Positions 7,921 to 16,609 of a stretch of 64,000 nucleotides of DNA are shown here, piece after piece (position 1 is the first letter of the stretch; every line of letters begins with the position of its first letter). The DNA is from Paenibacillus luteus (GTDB lineage: Bacteria > Bacillota > Bacilli > Paenibacillales > Paenibacillaceae): contig NZ_SKCD01000008.1 of assembly GCF_006542765.1 (NCBI RefSeq), forward strand, positions 62,001 through 126,000. The letters are read 5' to 3'. A model generated the notes under the pieces. That model did not search any database. It saw nothing but the letters and a program-made list of their open reading frames with translations, and was not told the origin of the DNA. The translations under genes were made by a program, and so were the position numbers.

Positions 7921-8816
7921 ATCCCATTCCCCCGCTTAATCGTATCGTCCAAAATCAACTGAGTTAAACAATCCGCCATAATACGTCCAGCTGTTTTGGG
8001 TGCAACGATACCGGGAAGTCCGGGTGCAAGCATCGCTTTAATTCCACGCTTCTCCGCAAAGCGAAAATCCGTTCCGCCAGGCTTCGAAGCGAGGTCGATT
8101 ATTACGGCCCGCGAAGGTAAATTTGCGATAATTTGTGCTGTGACTATCATAGTCGGAATTGTATTAAAAAGCAAGTCAATATTGCTTACATGCTGCAACA
8201 AACCACTGATGTAAAAAGGCTCAAAACCCATTTCAGAAGCCCTTGCAAACTGCTCCGATCGACGAACGCCAACCTTCACTTTTGACCCTAAGCCTTGCAG
8301 CGTTCGGGCCATAGTAAAGCCGGTCCTGCCGAATCCGAGTACCATGGAGGAGGAACCATGAATGGTAATATCCGTGTTCTGAATCGCCATCATCAATGCG
8401 CCTTCCGCAGTCGGAATGGAATTGTATATTGCAACATCATCACGGTCAAATAGCTCAACTATTGATAGACTGTGCTGCTCGCATAGCTGTCGTAAATAAG
8501 GTTTCGCCATCCCAGTATAAACGGTGCAATGCTTTGGCAGTTTTGCAAAATGGCTTTCCGTCAGTTGCATCTGACGGTCGCTGAATACCGCGTGGATCAG
8601 ACCTTGGTCATCCGTTCCCACTGCGGGAAGTAGAAGTGCATCGACGTTCTCAAACAGCTGCTCTTCGAATTCAGCCTGCACAGCACCATCCAGCGATGAA
8701 TGCAAGCCATCAAATCCGGAGACGGTTACGGCTGCATCCAACTCCGTCAGCTTGCGTATGACCTCTAGCTGCCTTGCATCCCCGCCAAGCAGGAGCACAT
8801 GGACGCCTGTTAGCAT
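7917..8816 (-). CDS. dpaA: Dipicolinate synthase subunit A (SpoVFA)
   Basis: Dehydrogenase-like subunit of dipicolinate synthase. It has an N-terminal dipicolinate synthase domain and a Rossmann nucleotide-binding loop VLGFGRTGFTMAR in the second half. The 299 residues match the family, and AAAGGAGTG precedes the ATG. It is the first gene of dpaA-dpaB-asd-dapG-dapA and lies behind a sigma-K-like promoter, consistent with late mother-cell expression known for spoVF in B. subtilis. Confidence 0.96.
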   Translation of the reverse strand: MLTGVHVLLLGGDARQLEVIRKLTELDAAVTVSGFDGLHSSLDGAVQAEFEEQLFENVDALLLPAVGTDDQGLIHAVFSDRQMQLTESHFAKLPKHCTVYTGMAKPYLRQLCEQHSLSIVELFDRDDVAIYNSIPTAEGALMMAIQNTDITIHGSSSMVLGFGRTGFTMARTLQGLGSKVKVGVRRSEQFARASEMGFEPFYISGLLQHVSNIDLLFNTIPTMIVTAQIIANLPSRAVIIDLASKPGGTDFRFAEKRGIKAMLAPGLPGIVAPKTAGRIMADCLTQLILDDTIKRGNGI

Positions 8817-8851
8817 AAAGCTTCACTCCTTTCTTGCTGCTAGCTCTAGAT

Positions 8852-8880
8852 CATCTTATGCTTGCGCCCAGAGCGGGGTG
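8852..8880 (-). promoter_or_regulatory. Candidate sigma-K promoter of dpaA
   Basis: Minus strand CACC (8877-8880), a 16-base spacer, then GCATAAGATG, with CATA at the -10 position (8852-8860). The late mother-cell consensus is roughly mACm-N16-gCATAnnnTA; only the final A is missing. It abuts the T-run of the dut terminator at 8881. Confidence 0.55.
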
Positions 8881-8917
8881 AAAAAGAAAAAAAGATCGGG
8901 CAGTTGACCCGATCTTT
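8881..8917 (-). terminator. Terminator of mlpA-dut
   Basis: Perfect stem AAAGATCGGG/CCCGATCTTT with a 7-base loop, followed on the minus strand by TTTTCTTTTT. It lies just after the dut stop and immediately ahead of the predicted dpaA promoter. Confidence 0.92.
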
Positions 8918-8938
8918 GTTCTCATTCTCTATTCTGTT

Positions 8939-9382
8939 TTAAACGCCTGTATGACCAAACCCACCAGCGCCTCGTACGGTTTCCGGCAGCTCATCCGCTT
9001 CTGTGATCTTAACGGACGGCACCAGTTGGAAAACCATTTGAGCAATCCGCTCTCCGCGCGTAATAGTAAACGGCTGCTGACCCAAATTGACAAGGAGCAC
9101 CTTTACCTCCCCGCGGTAATCCGCATCAATGGTTCCAGGTGAATTCAAGCATGTAATGCCATGCTTATAGGCTAATCCGCTTCGTGGGCGGATTTGGGCT
9201 TCAAGCTCGCCTGGCATGGCCATAGCAAAGCCAGTCGGAATCAACTTGCGTTCGCCCGGAGCGAGCACAACTTCGTCTCCTACCGCCGCTTGCAAATCAA
9301 AGCCAGCTGCCCATTCAGACATTTTTTGTGGTATGGCAATATCCTCATTGCCTTCCAATCGTTTAAACAATACCTGATACAA
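8939..9382 (-). CDS. dut: dUTP diphosphatase (trimeric dUTPase)
   Basis: Hydrolyses dUTP to dUMP, keeping uracil out of DNA and supplying dTMP synthesis. The family motifs are in order: AGFDLQAA, RPRSGLAYKHG, NSPGTIDADYRGEV, RGERIAQMVF and the C-terminal RGAGGFGHTG that closes over the active site. I chose the TTG at 9382 (147 residues) over the open frame to 9427 because GGGGAGG lies 6 bases upstream; it overlaps mlpA by 20 bases. In B. subtilis I recall the small gene ymxH in this slot, so dut here is a local difference. Confidence 0.93.
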   Translation of the reverse strand: MYQVLFKRLEGNEDIAIPQKMSEWAAGFDLQAAVGDEVVLAPGERKLIPTGFAMAMPGELEAQIRPRSGLAYKHGITCLNSPGTIDADYRGEVKVLLVNLGQQPFTITRGERIAQMVFQLVPSVKITEADELPETVRGAGGFGHTGV

Positions 9383-10631
9383 ATTGATTCCTCCCCAATT
9401 GCGCTGCTGCTTTATCATTCGAGCCAACCATCGCTACGGAAAAAGGAACCGACAGCATGCGTTTCGTTACTTCAACGACATCCGACATCTGAACCGAATC
9501 GATGCGTTTCAATAGTTCATCCAACGTGTAATGATAACCGAGCATTAGTTCATTCTTTCCTAAACGGTTCATTCGGCTGCTTGTGCTCTCAAGGCTGAGA
9601 ATTAAGCTGCCTTTGAGCTGCTCCTTGCCGCGGTGCAATTCATCCTCACCCAGCCCCTTAACGGAAAGCTCATTGATTTGCTCCATTGTCAGATCCAGCA
9701 CATCTTTCGTTTGCTTTGGAGCCGTTCCCGCGTAAAGGGTAAACAAGCCCGTATCGGCATAAGAAGTATGGTATGAATAAACCGAATAAGCAAGTCCACG
9801 CTTCTCTCTTATCTCTTGAAATAGTCTAGAGCTCATCCCACCGCCTAATGCGTTGTTCAACAAAATCATGGCGTATAAATGGGAATCTGTTATCGAGCAG
9901 CCCGGAAAGGAGACGCATAAATGGTTTTGCTCCGTCTTCTTTTTGTAAAAGAGATAATCTCCATGAAAGGTGGGTGCGCCTACAATTGAACTGGCCGGCT
10001 TGCTGTTGGAAAAGCCCCCAAAATATTTTTCCAACAAGGCGATAAGCGCTTGTTCTTCTACGTTCCCTGCTACGCTGATTACTGTATTCTCAAGTGTATA
10101 TGTATCGTTCATATAACCCCGAAGCGTTTCAGAAGTCATAGCCGTCAAGCGTTCCTCTAGCCCCAAAATGGAATAAGCAAGCGGATGATCTCCGTATGCA
10201 GCGCGCGAAGCTTCATCATGGACCTTGTCATCAGGCGTATCCTCGTACATGGAAATTTCCTCTAGGATCACATTTTTTTCCTTTGCGAGCTCTTCCGCGT
10301 CAAGCTGTGAATTGAAAAACATATCGGAGAGCGCATCTACCGCTAGTGGCAGATGCTCATCCAGCACCTTTGCAAAATAACAGGTGTATTCTTTCGAAGT
10401 AAATGCGTTAACATTACCGCCTATCCCGTCAAATAGATCAGCGATATCCTTCGACGTTCGCTTCTCTGTTCCTTTGAAGAGCATATGTTCAATAAAATGC
10501 GAAATCCCGTTGTTTTCCGGCGTTTCATAGCGTGAGCCGGTCTTGACCCATATTCCGAAGGATACGGATCTAACTGTAGGAATATATTCCACAACCACGC
10601 GCAAACCATTGCTAAGGGTATATTTGTTCAT
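9363..10631 (-). CDS. mlpA: M16-family zinc peptidase (MlpA/YmxG)
   Basis: Insulinase-type metallopeptidase related to mitochondrial processing peptidase. The inverted zinc motif HFIEH is at residues 45-49 and the distal glutamates lie near ILEEISMYED; the second half is the inactive structural repeat with FLNRLGKNEL-like features. The 422 residues are typical. A B. subtilis homologue has been reported to influence extracellular protease production; the substrate is unknown. GAGGAGG precedes the ATG. A predicted promoter sits just upstream, so it likely forms a two-gene unit with dut. Confidence 0.92.
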   Translation of the reverse strand: MNKYTLSNGLRVVVEYIPTVRSVSFGIWVKTGSRYETPENNGISHFIEHMLFKGTEKRTSKDIADLFDGIGGNVNAFTSKEYTCYFAKVLDEHLPLAVDALSDMFFNSQLDAEELAKEKNVILEEISMYEDTPDDKVHDEASRAAYGDHPLAYSILGLEERLTAMTSETLRGYMNDTYTLENTVISVAGNVEEQALIALLEKYFGGFSNSKPASSIVGAPTFHGDYLFYKKKTEQNHLCVSFPGCSITDSHLYAMILLNNALGGGMSSRLFQEIREKRGLAYSVYSYHTSYADTGLFTLYAGTAPKQTKDVLDLTMEQINELSVKGLGEDELHRGKEQLKGSLILSLESTSSRMNRLGKNELMLGYHYTLDELLKRIDSVQMSDVVEVTKRMLSVPFSVAMVGSNDKAAAQLGRNQFVSGIV

Positions 10632-10744
10632 AAGTAGTCCTCCTCATGTTTTGTCCGGCAAAGCCGCTCTCCTTATCTTGCTGTTCTAGCTCCATCGTAC
10701 AAAACTGAAATCATATGCTTGTGAATATATACATGAATGGTATT

Positions 10745-10773
10745 ACTATAGCAGAATCAGTCAGTACCCTCAA
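10745..10773 (-). promoter_or_regulatory. Predicted promoter of mlpA-dut, extended -10
   Basis: Minus strand TTGAGG (10768-10773), 17-base spacer ending TGC, TATAGT (10745-10750). The -35 lies inside the last codons of ylxY. It gives a leader of about 105 nt. I see no terminator between ylxY and mlpA, so read-through from ylxY is also possible. Confidence 0.55.
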
Positions 10774-11758
10774 CAGCAGCAGGAATCCGCTTTGAAGATA
10801 GCGTCTCACTCACCGTACCGATGGCATAACCTTTCGCTTTGGCAGCAGCAATCATGCCCGGAAGCGCATCTCTCGATGATGCAGTGGGATGCATTAATAT
10901 TAAAGATCCAGGCTCCAGTTTGGCCGCAATTTTCCGAACGATCGAATCTGCTGGAGGTTTTCTCCAATCTACCGTATCAATTGTCCACAACACCGTTTGC
11001 AAACCGCTCTGAGCAGCAATTTGCACGGTAGCGGAATTAAAATCACCTGAAGGAGGTGCAAACCATCGATTCGTAACATTTAATGTAGATTTTAGCAAAG
11101 CCTCTGTTTTAGCTATTTGATTGTATTGGTCTTGTCTGCTTAAAGCGCTCATATCCGGATGGGAATATGCATGATTAGACATTTCATGGCCCTCGGCCTG
11201 GATCTGCTTAGCTATCTCCGCATTTTTCTTCAACCAGCTGCCGTCAAGAAAAAAAGTCGCTTTTACATTTTCTTGCTTTAGTGATTTTAAAATAGAATCT
11301 ATGTATTCATTTCCCCAAGCCACATTAATCATAAAAGAAATCATTTTTTTATTGGCATTGCCTCTATAAATCGGATAAGCCCCCAGATCATTTAACTTAA
11401 CTTTGGGTTCCACCTCTTTGAAAACATACGGTATCGTCGATTGGGATGGTTCTTTGAGTGCAGCCTCCAATGTCTTTGGTATGTCCACTTCCAATCCGTT
11501 ATAACCGGGAATGGCTTTCCAAACCCGGTCGATCCGTGCATCCTCAGGAGCGATTCTGCGTTGATCCGCTTCGGCTGAAATGATCGACATCAATCTTTGA
11601 CGCTCCTCATCTTCAGACGTCAACTGCATGGTTGATACCGCTACTGAAGGAGTATTCTTCAAGGAACTAAGATAACCCGATACATCATCGTTTATTCTTA
11701 TAAACACGATTAACATGAGCATGCTTGCAGCAATCGTGGCAGCTTTTCTCACCGACAT
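10757..11758 (-). CDS. ylxY: YlxY-type sporulation polysaccharide deacetylase homologue
   Basis: A NodB-fold protein of 333 residues with an N-terminal membrane anchor (about residues 7-22) and a deacetylase domain from about residue 137. Motif 2 is present (H196 and H200 in NHAYSH), as are DTVDW and LILMHPT. Motif 1 reads NVAWGN at 145-150 where active relatives carry TFDDG or TFDISWGD, and motif 3 reads FAPPSG for R-PP-G. The aspartates for catalysis and metal binding therefore appear to be lost, so activity is doubtful. It lies between pnp and mlpA as in B. subtilis, where the family is tied to sporulation. GGGAGTG precedes the ATG. Confidence 0.88.
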   Translation of the reverse strand: MSVRKAATIAASMLMLIVFIRINDDVSGYLSSLKNTPSVAVSTMQLTSEDEERQRLMSIISAEADQRRIAPEDARIDRVWKAIPGYNGLEVDIPKTLEAALKEPSQSTIPYVFKEVEPKVKLNDLGAYPIYRGNANKKMISFMINVAWGNEYIDSILKSLKQENVKATFFLDGSWLKKNAEIAKQIQAEGHEMSNHAYSHPDMSALSRQDQYNQIAKTEALLKSTLNVTNRWFAPPSGDFNSATVQIAAQSGLQTVLWTIDTVDWRKPPADSIVRKIAAKLEPGSLILMHPTASSRDALPGMIAAAKAKGYAIGTVSETLSSKRIPAAVEGTD

Positions 11759-11824
11759 CTCTCACACTCCCATAAACGGCCTCACATGCTTCTAAAGCTT
11801 GACCCTAACGAAGCATATTAATCC

Positions 11825-11854
11825 ATGTTTATGAAATGATGGACGAGATTATGC
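11825..11854 (-). promoter_or_regulatory. Weak candidate sigma-E promoter of ylxY
   Basis: Minus strand GCATAAT (11848-11854), 14-base spacer, CATAAACAT (11825-11833). The -35 and spacing match the early mother-cell consensus; the -10 deviates from CATACAnT at two positions. It lies between the pnp terminator and ylxY. Confidence 0.35.
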
Positions 11855-11895
11855 AGCCGACAGCCTCCGTATTTATTCCACCCTAGAAACAAAAC

Positions 11896-11926
11896 AAAAA
11901 GAGACAGATCGAATCTGACTCTTTTT
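11896..11926 (-). terminator. Terminator of pnp
   Basis: Hairpin AAAAAGAG(A)CAGAT / ATCTG(A)CTCTTTTT around a CGA loop, with T-runs on the exit side on both strands; on the minus strand CTCTTTTTGTTTTG follows. It lies about 37 bases after the pnp stop. Confidence 0.85.
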
Positions 11927-11962
11927 ATGGTCTCGCTTTTATATTCGCTGCAGTCCTTGCAA

Positions 11963-14062
11963 TTATTGCGAGGATACTTCAGGTGTCATAAGTACTTTTG
12001 CAGACAAGTTGATACGGCCTTGTTGATCAATTTCGGTAACTTTCACCTTGATTTGATCGCCAATATTAACGACGTCTTCGGTTTTCGCTACACGCTCAGT
12101 GGACAACTGCGAAATGTGGACCAAACCATCTTTGTTTGGCAGGATTTCTACAAATGCACCGAACTTCTCTACACGTTTAACCGTACCTAGGTAAATTTCA
12201 CCTACGACAACTTCCTTGACGATACCTTCGATAATCGATTTTGCTTTTTGGTTCATCTCTTCATTAGAAGAAGCGATAAATACCATTCCGTCTTGCTCGA
12301 TATCGATTTTAACGCCGGTTTCTTCAATGATTTTGTTAATGATTTTTCCGCCTGCGCCGATAACATCACGGATTTTGTCCGGATTAATGCGAAGCGTCAA
12401 AATTTTAGGCGCATATTTGGATAGGCTTGTCCGAGTCGTCGGCAGGCTCTCCAACATTTTGCCAAGGATAAAGATCCGGCCTTGACGGGCTTGTTCCAAT
12501 GATTGCTCCAAGATAGCACGGTTAATGCCGGCAATTTTGATATCCATTTGGATAGCTGTAACGCCCTCAGCCGTACCTGCAACCTTAAAGTCCATATCGC
12601 CAAGATGATCCTCCATGCCTTGAATATCTGAGAGAATTGCAAAATGATCGCCATCTTTAATCAGACCCATTGCGATCCCAGCTACCGGTGCTTTAATCGG
12701 TACCCCTGCATCCATCATCGCAAGTGTGCTTGCGCAAATACTTGCTTGGGATGACGAGCCGTTTGATTCAAGCACTTCAGAAACTAGACGAATCGTGTAT
12801 GGAAACTCTGCTTCGGACGGAATAACTTTGGAAAGCGCACGCTCTCCTAGAGCACCGTGCCCAATTTCTCGGCGGCCTGGCGGACGGAGAGGACGAGCCT
12901 CGCCTACGCTGAACGGCGGGAAGTTGTAGTGATGCATGAAACGTTTGGTCTCTTCCGGCGAGATGCCGTCCAAGATCTGCACGTCACCCATTGCCCCTAG
13001 TGTACAAATGCTTAGTGCCTGCGTTTGTCCACGCGTGAACAATCCTGTTCCGTGCGTACGTGGCAAGATAGCAACATCACAGTCGATTGGACGAATTTCA
13101 TCAAGTGAACGGCCATCAGGACGAACCTTGTCATGAGAGATAAGTCGACGAACTTCTTCCTTAACGATATCATAAAGCACTTCCTTAACATCAGAAAGCA
13201 GCTCAGGTGTATCGATATATTGCTCTTCGAAATGGGCAACCGCAGCGCTGTTAACAGCGTCAATTGCTTCTTGGCGAGCATGCTTTTCTTCGACCTTAAT
13301 CGCTTCAACCAAACCAGCTGAAGCATAAGCGCGAACATCAGCATTAACTTGCTCATTTACGGTATGTAGCTTAACTTCCATTTTCGGCTTGCCAGCAACC
13401 GCTTGAAGCTCCTCGATCTTTGCAACGATTTTTTTAATTTCGTCATGACCGAACATGATTGCTTCGAGCATCACTGCCTCAGTAACCTCATTCGCTTCGG
13501 CTTCTACCATCATAATCGCATCTTTAGTTCCTGCAACGACTACAAAAATGTCCGTCTCTTGGCTTTGCTCAACAGTTGGGTTAATCACGAATTGACCGTT
13601 CACACGCCCAACGTTAACCCCGCCAATTGGACCATCAAAAGGAACATCCGAAATTGACAATGCAGCAGAAGTACCGATCATAGCCGCGATTTCCGGTGAA
13701 CAGTCCTGATCAACGCTCATGACGATATTCATGACTTGTACATCATTCCGGAATCCTTCAGGGAATAACGGACGAATAGGCCGATCCGTAAGACGGCTGG
13801 ATAAAATCGCCTTCTCGCTTGGACGGCCTTCACGTTTAATAAATCCACCAGGAATTTTGCCGACAGCATACAAACGCTCTTCGTAGTTAACCGTCAGTGG
13901 AAAGAAATCCAAATCCTTCGGGCCTGCGGATGCTGTTACCGTACACAATACGACTGTATCGCCATATTGCACAGTTACTGCAGCATTGGCTTGCTTGGCC
14001 AATCGGCCTGTTTCGATGGATAGCGGTCTTCCGCCTAGCTCCATCTCAATTCGTTGTACCAT
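11963..14062 (-). CDS. pnp: Polyribonucleotide nucleotidyltransferase (PNPase)
   Basis: Phosphorolytic 3'-5' exoribonuclease, part of the RNA degradation machinery. The 699 residues contain two RNase PH domains (about 1-220 and 315-540), a helical segment between them, a KH domain with [15 protein letters not shown] and a C-terminal S1 domain with [21 protein letters not shown] precedes the ATG. It follows rpsO, the common order. A short hairpin lies in its leader, and a -10-like TATACT sits at 14090-14095 with no good -35. Confidence 0.98.
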   Translation of the reverse strand: MVQRIEMELGGRPLSIETGRLAKQANAAVTVQYGDTVVLCTVTASAGPKDLDFFPLTVNYEERLYAVGKIPGGFIKREGRPSEKAILSSRLTDRPIRPLFPEGFRNDVQVMNIVMSVDQDCSPEIAAMIGTSAALSISDVPFDGPIGGVNVGRVNGQFVINPTVEQSQETDIFVVVAGTKDAIMMVEAEANEVTEAVMLEAIMFGHDEIKKIVAKIEELQAVAGKPKMEVKLHTVNEQVNADVRAYASAGLVEAIKVEEKHARQEAIDAVNSAAVAHFEEQYIDTPELLSDVKEVLYDIVKEEVRRLISHDKVRPDGRSLDEIRPIDCDVAILPRTHGTGLFTRGQTQALSICTLGAMGDVQILDGISPEETKRFMHHYNFPPFSVGEARPLRPPGRREIGHGALGERALSKVIPSEAEFPYTIRLVSEVLESNGSSSQASICASTLAMMDAGVPIKAPVAGIAMGLIKDGDHFAILSDIQGMEDHLGDMDFKVAGTAEGVTAIQMDIKIAGINRAILEQSLEQARQGRIFILGKMLESLPTTRTSLSKYAPKILTLRINPDKIRDVIGAGGKIINKIIEETGVKIDIEQDGMVFIASSNEEMNQKAKSIIEGIVKEVVVGEIYLGTVKRVEKFGAFVEILPNKDGLVHISQLSTERVAKTEDVVNIGDQIKVKVTEIDQQGRINLSAKVLMTPEVSSQ

Positions 14063-14098
14063 TATATCCCTCCTATAGGTTTTAGTTTTAGTATATTC

Positions 14099-14115
14099 AA
14101 CTGCAAATGGCAGTT
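14099..14115 (-). ncRNA. Hairpin in the pnp leader
   Basis: Perfect 6-bp stem AACTGC/GCAGTT with a 5-base loop, about 40 bases ahead of the pnp start. In several bacteria a pnp leader stem is the site of PNPase autocontrol; whether this one serves that role is inference. On the plus strand it is followed by six T and mimics a terminator, but no plus-strand gene needs one. Confidence 0.4.
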
Positions 14116-14136
14116 TTTTCCCAGTGTTTTCCTATT

Positions 14137-14200
14137 ACAAAAAGCAACCCGAATCCGCTTATCCGTTATTCCCGGACGGCTGGACAACCAGGTTGCTTTT
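14137..14200 (-). terminator. Terminator of rpsO
   Basis: Stem AAAAGCAACC (14140-14149) with GGTTGCTTTT (14191-14200), a long loop containing a secondary CCGGACGG-type fold, and TTTTTGT on the minus-strand exit side. Lies directly after rpsO. Confidence 0.8.
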
Positions 14201-14213
14201 CATTACGCATGTT

Positions 14214-14483
14214 TTAGCGGCGTAGGCCGAGTTTTTCGATCAATGCGCTGTAACGTCTAACATCATTGTTTTTAAGGTATGCAAGCAGCTTACGGCGCTG
14301 ACCTACCATCTTGAGCAAACCACGACGGGAATGATGATCTTTCTTGTGCTCCCGCAAATGTTGAGTCAAGTTAACGATGTTTTCAGTCAGGATAGCCACT
14401 TGAACTTCCGGAGAACCGGTATCCGTTGCATGTGTCTTATGCGTCTCAATCAGTTCGTTTTTACGTACTTGTGTAATTGCCAT
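14214..14483 (-). CDS. rpsO: 30S ribosomal protein S15
   Basis: Primary 16S rRNA-binding protein of the small-subunit platform. The 89 residues include the characteristic [16 protein letters not shown] and [28 protein letters not shown] segments. AGGAGGTG precedes the ATG. It is a single gene with its own promoter, a structured leader and a terminator, placed between ribF and pnp as in other Bacillales. Confidence 0.98.
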   Translation of the reverse strand: MAITQVRKNELIETHKTHATDTGSPEVQVAILTENIVNLTQHLREHKKDHHSRRGLLKMVGQRRKLLAYLKNNDVRRYSALIEKLGLRR

Positions 14484-14489
14484 CCCAAT

Positions 14490-14602
14490 TCACCTCCTTC
14501 TTGATAATCGCCATTAGCCTCGCTGCCGTCGGTGAGATCGGACACCCAAGCTAAGGTTAAGTATAGGGTAGTCCATACCATAAAGTATGTCTACTCACAA
14601 CG
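14490..14602 (-). ncRNA. Structured rpsO leader, possible S15 autoregulatory element
   Basis: Two folds are visible in the minus-strand leader: an imperfect stem GTAG(A)C-ATAC / GTAT-G(G)-CTAC at 14562-14588, and a longer stem TTAGCTT / GAGGCTAA (about 14515-14552) enclosing GGTG/CACC. S15 represses its own translation through leader RNA in Geobacillus and E. coli. That this leader does so is inference from position and fold. Confidence 0.4.
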
Positions 14603-14608
14603 TTGTAT

Positions 14609-14638
14609 AGTATAACATATAAAGCGAGCACTTGTCGA
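14609..14638 (-). promoter_or_regulatory. Predicted promoter of rpsO
   Basis: Minus strand TCGACA (14633-14638), 18-base spacer, TATACT (14609-14614). It lies between the ribF end and the structured rpsO leader. Confidence 0.6.
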
Positions 14639-14659
14639 GGCGTATAACCCGTACCCTAC

Positions 14660-14686
14660 AAAAAAGCATTTTGCTAAGTAAGCAAA
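14660..14686 (-). terminator. Probable terminator of the rimP-ribF operon
   Basis: Stem TTTGCT (14681-14686 and 14670-14675) immediately after the ribF stop, then ATGC and a run of six T on the minus strand (14665-14660). The stem is short, so some read-through is likely. Confidence 0.5.
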
Positions 14687-15646
14687 TTACTTCTCTTCGC
14701 CGAGATAGCCTAATATTTCTTTGGCACGCCCTGAATCCGTTTGAATTTGTTGAACAAGCTCATCTATTGAATTGAACTTCTTCTCCGCCCGAATAAACGA
14801 GATGAGCTGAAGTCGCATTTGTTCTCCGTAGATATCGCCATGGAAGTCGAACAAATGAGCTTCCATTACTGGCAACAAGTCGTCTTTGTTGAACGTCGGC
14901 TTCAAACCATAATTCAACACACCAGGATAAGCTTTATCTCCAATCCATGCAATCATCGCATACACACCTATTCTTGGCGCAATATACGGAGCGTTAAATT
15001 GTAGGTTGGCAGTAGGAAAACCAATGGTCCTACCACGCTTGTCCCCATGTATAACGATCCCTTTCACTTCATATGGCCGTCCAAGGAGACGCTCTGCCAG
15101 TTCAAGATCCCCGACTTCTAGTGCTTCTCGGATATAGGTGCTGCTTACTTTTTTGCCATCTTCGTATAATGGCTCAATCACATGGACAGCGATATCCGGC
15201 TGACCGAGCCGCTGAAGTGCTTCTGCATTGCCAGAACCTCTATGACCGAAATTAAAATCGAAGCCGACAACTACCTGTTTGGCACGCAATATCCGAAGAA
15301 CTTCATCGACAAATCGCTCTGGAGAAACCGAAGCAAACTCTTGATCGAATCTCATAATAAATACAAGATCAACGCCAAGCTCCGCGAATAATGCAGTTTT
15401 GACTTCAAGCGGCGTAAGGCAACGGTAGTATTGGTCTCCTTGACCAAGCACTTCCTTCGGATGAGGATCAAAGGTCAAGACCGCTGATAGCATTTCGGCT
15501 TCTTTCGCTTGCGCAACGGCTTGGCGAATGACGTTTTGATGGCCGCGATGAACTCCGTCAAAATGACCGATAGCTATGGAAAGCGGCTTGTCCAGCGATA
15601 ACGTAGACAAACCGTTTAAAGGAAAACTTAATGGTATAATTTCCAA
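14687..15646 (-). CDS. ribF: Bifunctional riboflavin kinase / FAD synthetase
   Basis: Makes FMN from riboflavin and then FAD. The N-terminal adenylyltransferase domain carries GHFDGVHRGHQ near residues 27-37, and the C-terminal kinase domain carries HGDKRGRTIGFPTANL. The frame is open to 15685, but I prefer the TTG at 15646 (319 residues, MEIIPLSFPL...) since an AGGTG lies 8 bases upstream and the N-terminus then matches the family layout. Last gene of the rimP-ribF operon. Confidence 0.94.
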   Translation of the reverse strand: MEIIPLSFPLNGLSTLSLDKPLSIAIGHFDGVHRGHQNVIRQAVAQAKEAEMLSAVLTFDPHPKEVLGQGDQYYRCLTPLEVKTALFAELGVDLVFIMRFDQEFASVSPERFVDEVLRILRAKQVVVGFDFNFGHRGSGNAEALQRLGQPDIAVHVIEPLYEDGKKVSSTYIREALEVGDLELAERLLGRPYEVKGIVIHGDKRGRTIGFPTANLQFNAPYIAPRIGVYAMIAWIGDKAYPGVLNYGLKPTFNKDDLLPVMEAHLFDFHGDIYGEQMRLQLISFIRAEKKFNSIDELVQQIQTDSGRAKEILGYLGEEK

Positions 15647-15691
15647 CGCTGAAACACCTGCATTTCCTGTTAACTTCTGTATCAATGAGAA

Positions 15692-16606
15692 TTAAGCCGA
15701 GAATACTTTAACCGGTCTTAGAACAGTTGCTTTCAAATCGATTTGAAAAATGCCAAGAAATAAGCTTTTATCGTTATATAGACGGATGAGCTGCCCATCT
15801 TCCATGGCTGAGGATTCAAGTCCAACCTGGACTAAACCAAGCTTCTGACCAAGGAGTGCCAATCTTCCAAATGATTCCGCAATGACAATACTAGGCAAAT
15901 GAGTAATCGCTTCATCCGCGGCCAGCAGATGTTCGCTTAATTCACCTGCTTGTTGCAATTGTTCAATTTGTTCCAAAGTTAAGCAGCTTTCCTTTGTAAT
16001 GCCACCTGACATCGTTCTTGTCAAATGGGCCATTGTCGCAGGAACGCCAAGCGCTTTGCCAATGTCTACACACAGTGTACGGATATATGTACCTTTTGAA
16101 CAAACCGCTGAAAACGTTATTTTAGGTTGTTCAAGCTCAAGCTGTACATCAATGAGATCAATGCGATGAATCGTCACTTTTCTCGATTTCCGCTCAACCG
16201 TTTTGCCTTCCCTTGCAAGCTCGTACAGCCTCTTGCCATCGATTTTGACCGCAGAGTACATCGGAGGTACTTGATCTATCTCGCCAACAAAGCCTAGCAG
16301 CGCTTGACGAATGTCGTCTTCTGTAACTGCTACGTGCGATTGCCGCTCGATTACTGTACCTGTAATGTCTTCTGTATCCGTAGCAATGCCAAGCTGCAAT
16401 ACAGCTTCATAGGATTTTGGCCGCTCCTGAACATATTCAACAACCCTCGTTGCACGTCCCAAACATAATGGAAGTACTCCGGTTACCATCGGATCAAGCG
16501 TACCAGCATGACCAATACGTTTCATCTTCAGAATCCGGCGAACCTTTGCAACTACATCATGGGAAGTCCAGCCCTCGGGCTTCCAAACCGCCAAGATGCC
16601 GTCCAT
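15692..16606 (-). CDS. truB: tRNA pseudouridine(55) synthase TruB
   Basis: Isomerises U55 of the T-loop in elongator tRNAs. The catalytic Asp38 lies in HAGTLDPMVTG, followed by LPLCLGRATR and KSYEA. The length, 304 residues, is typical for Bacillales with a PUA-like C-terminal part. It starts 3 bases after the nrnA stop with no clear ribosome site of its own, so coupled translation is likely. Confidence 0.97.
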   Translation of the reverse strand: MDGILAVWKPEGWTSHDVVAKVRRILKMKRIGHAGTLDPMVTGVLPLCLGRATRVVEYVQERPKSYEAVLQLGIATDTEDITGTVIERQSHVAVTEDDIRQALLGFVGEIDQVPPMYSAVKIDGKRLYELAREGKTVERKSRKVTIHRIDLIDVQLELEQPKITFSAVCSKGTYIRTLCVDIGKALGVPATMAHLTRTMSGGITKESCLTLEQIEQLQQAGELSEHLLAADEAITHLPSIVIAESFGRLALLGQKLGLVQVGLESSAMEDGQLIRLYNDKSLFLGIFQIDLKATVLRPVKVFSA

Positions 16607-16609
16607 TGA

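Noticed and set aside
10615..10700. A 27-codon upstream frame (MELEQQDKESG...) overlapping the start of mlpA
   Set aside because: It has no ribosome site before its ATG and its only useful feature, AGGAGG, is the mlpA ribosome site.
14099..14120. Plus-strand terminator AACTGC-GCAGTT followed by six T
   Set aside because: No plus-strand transcription unit exists to terminate; kept only as a pnp leader hairpin.
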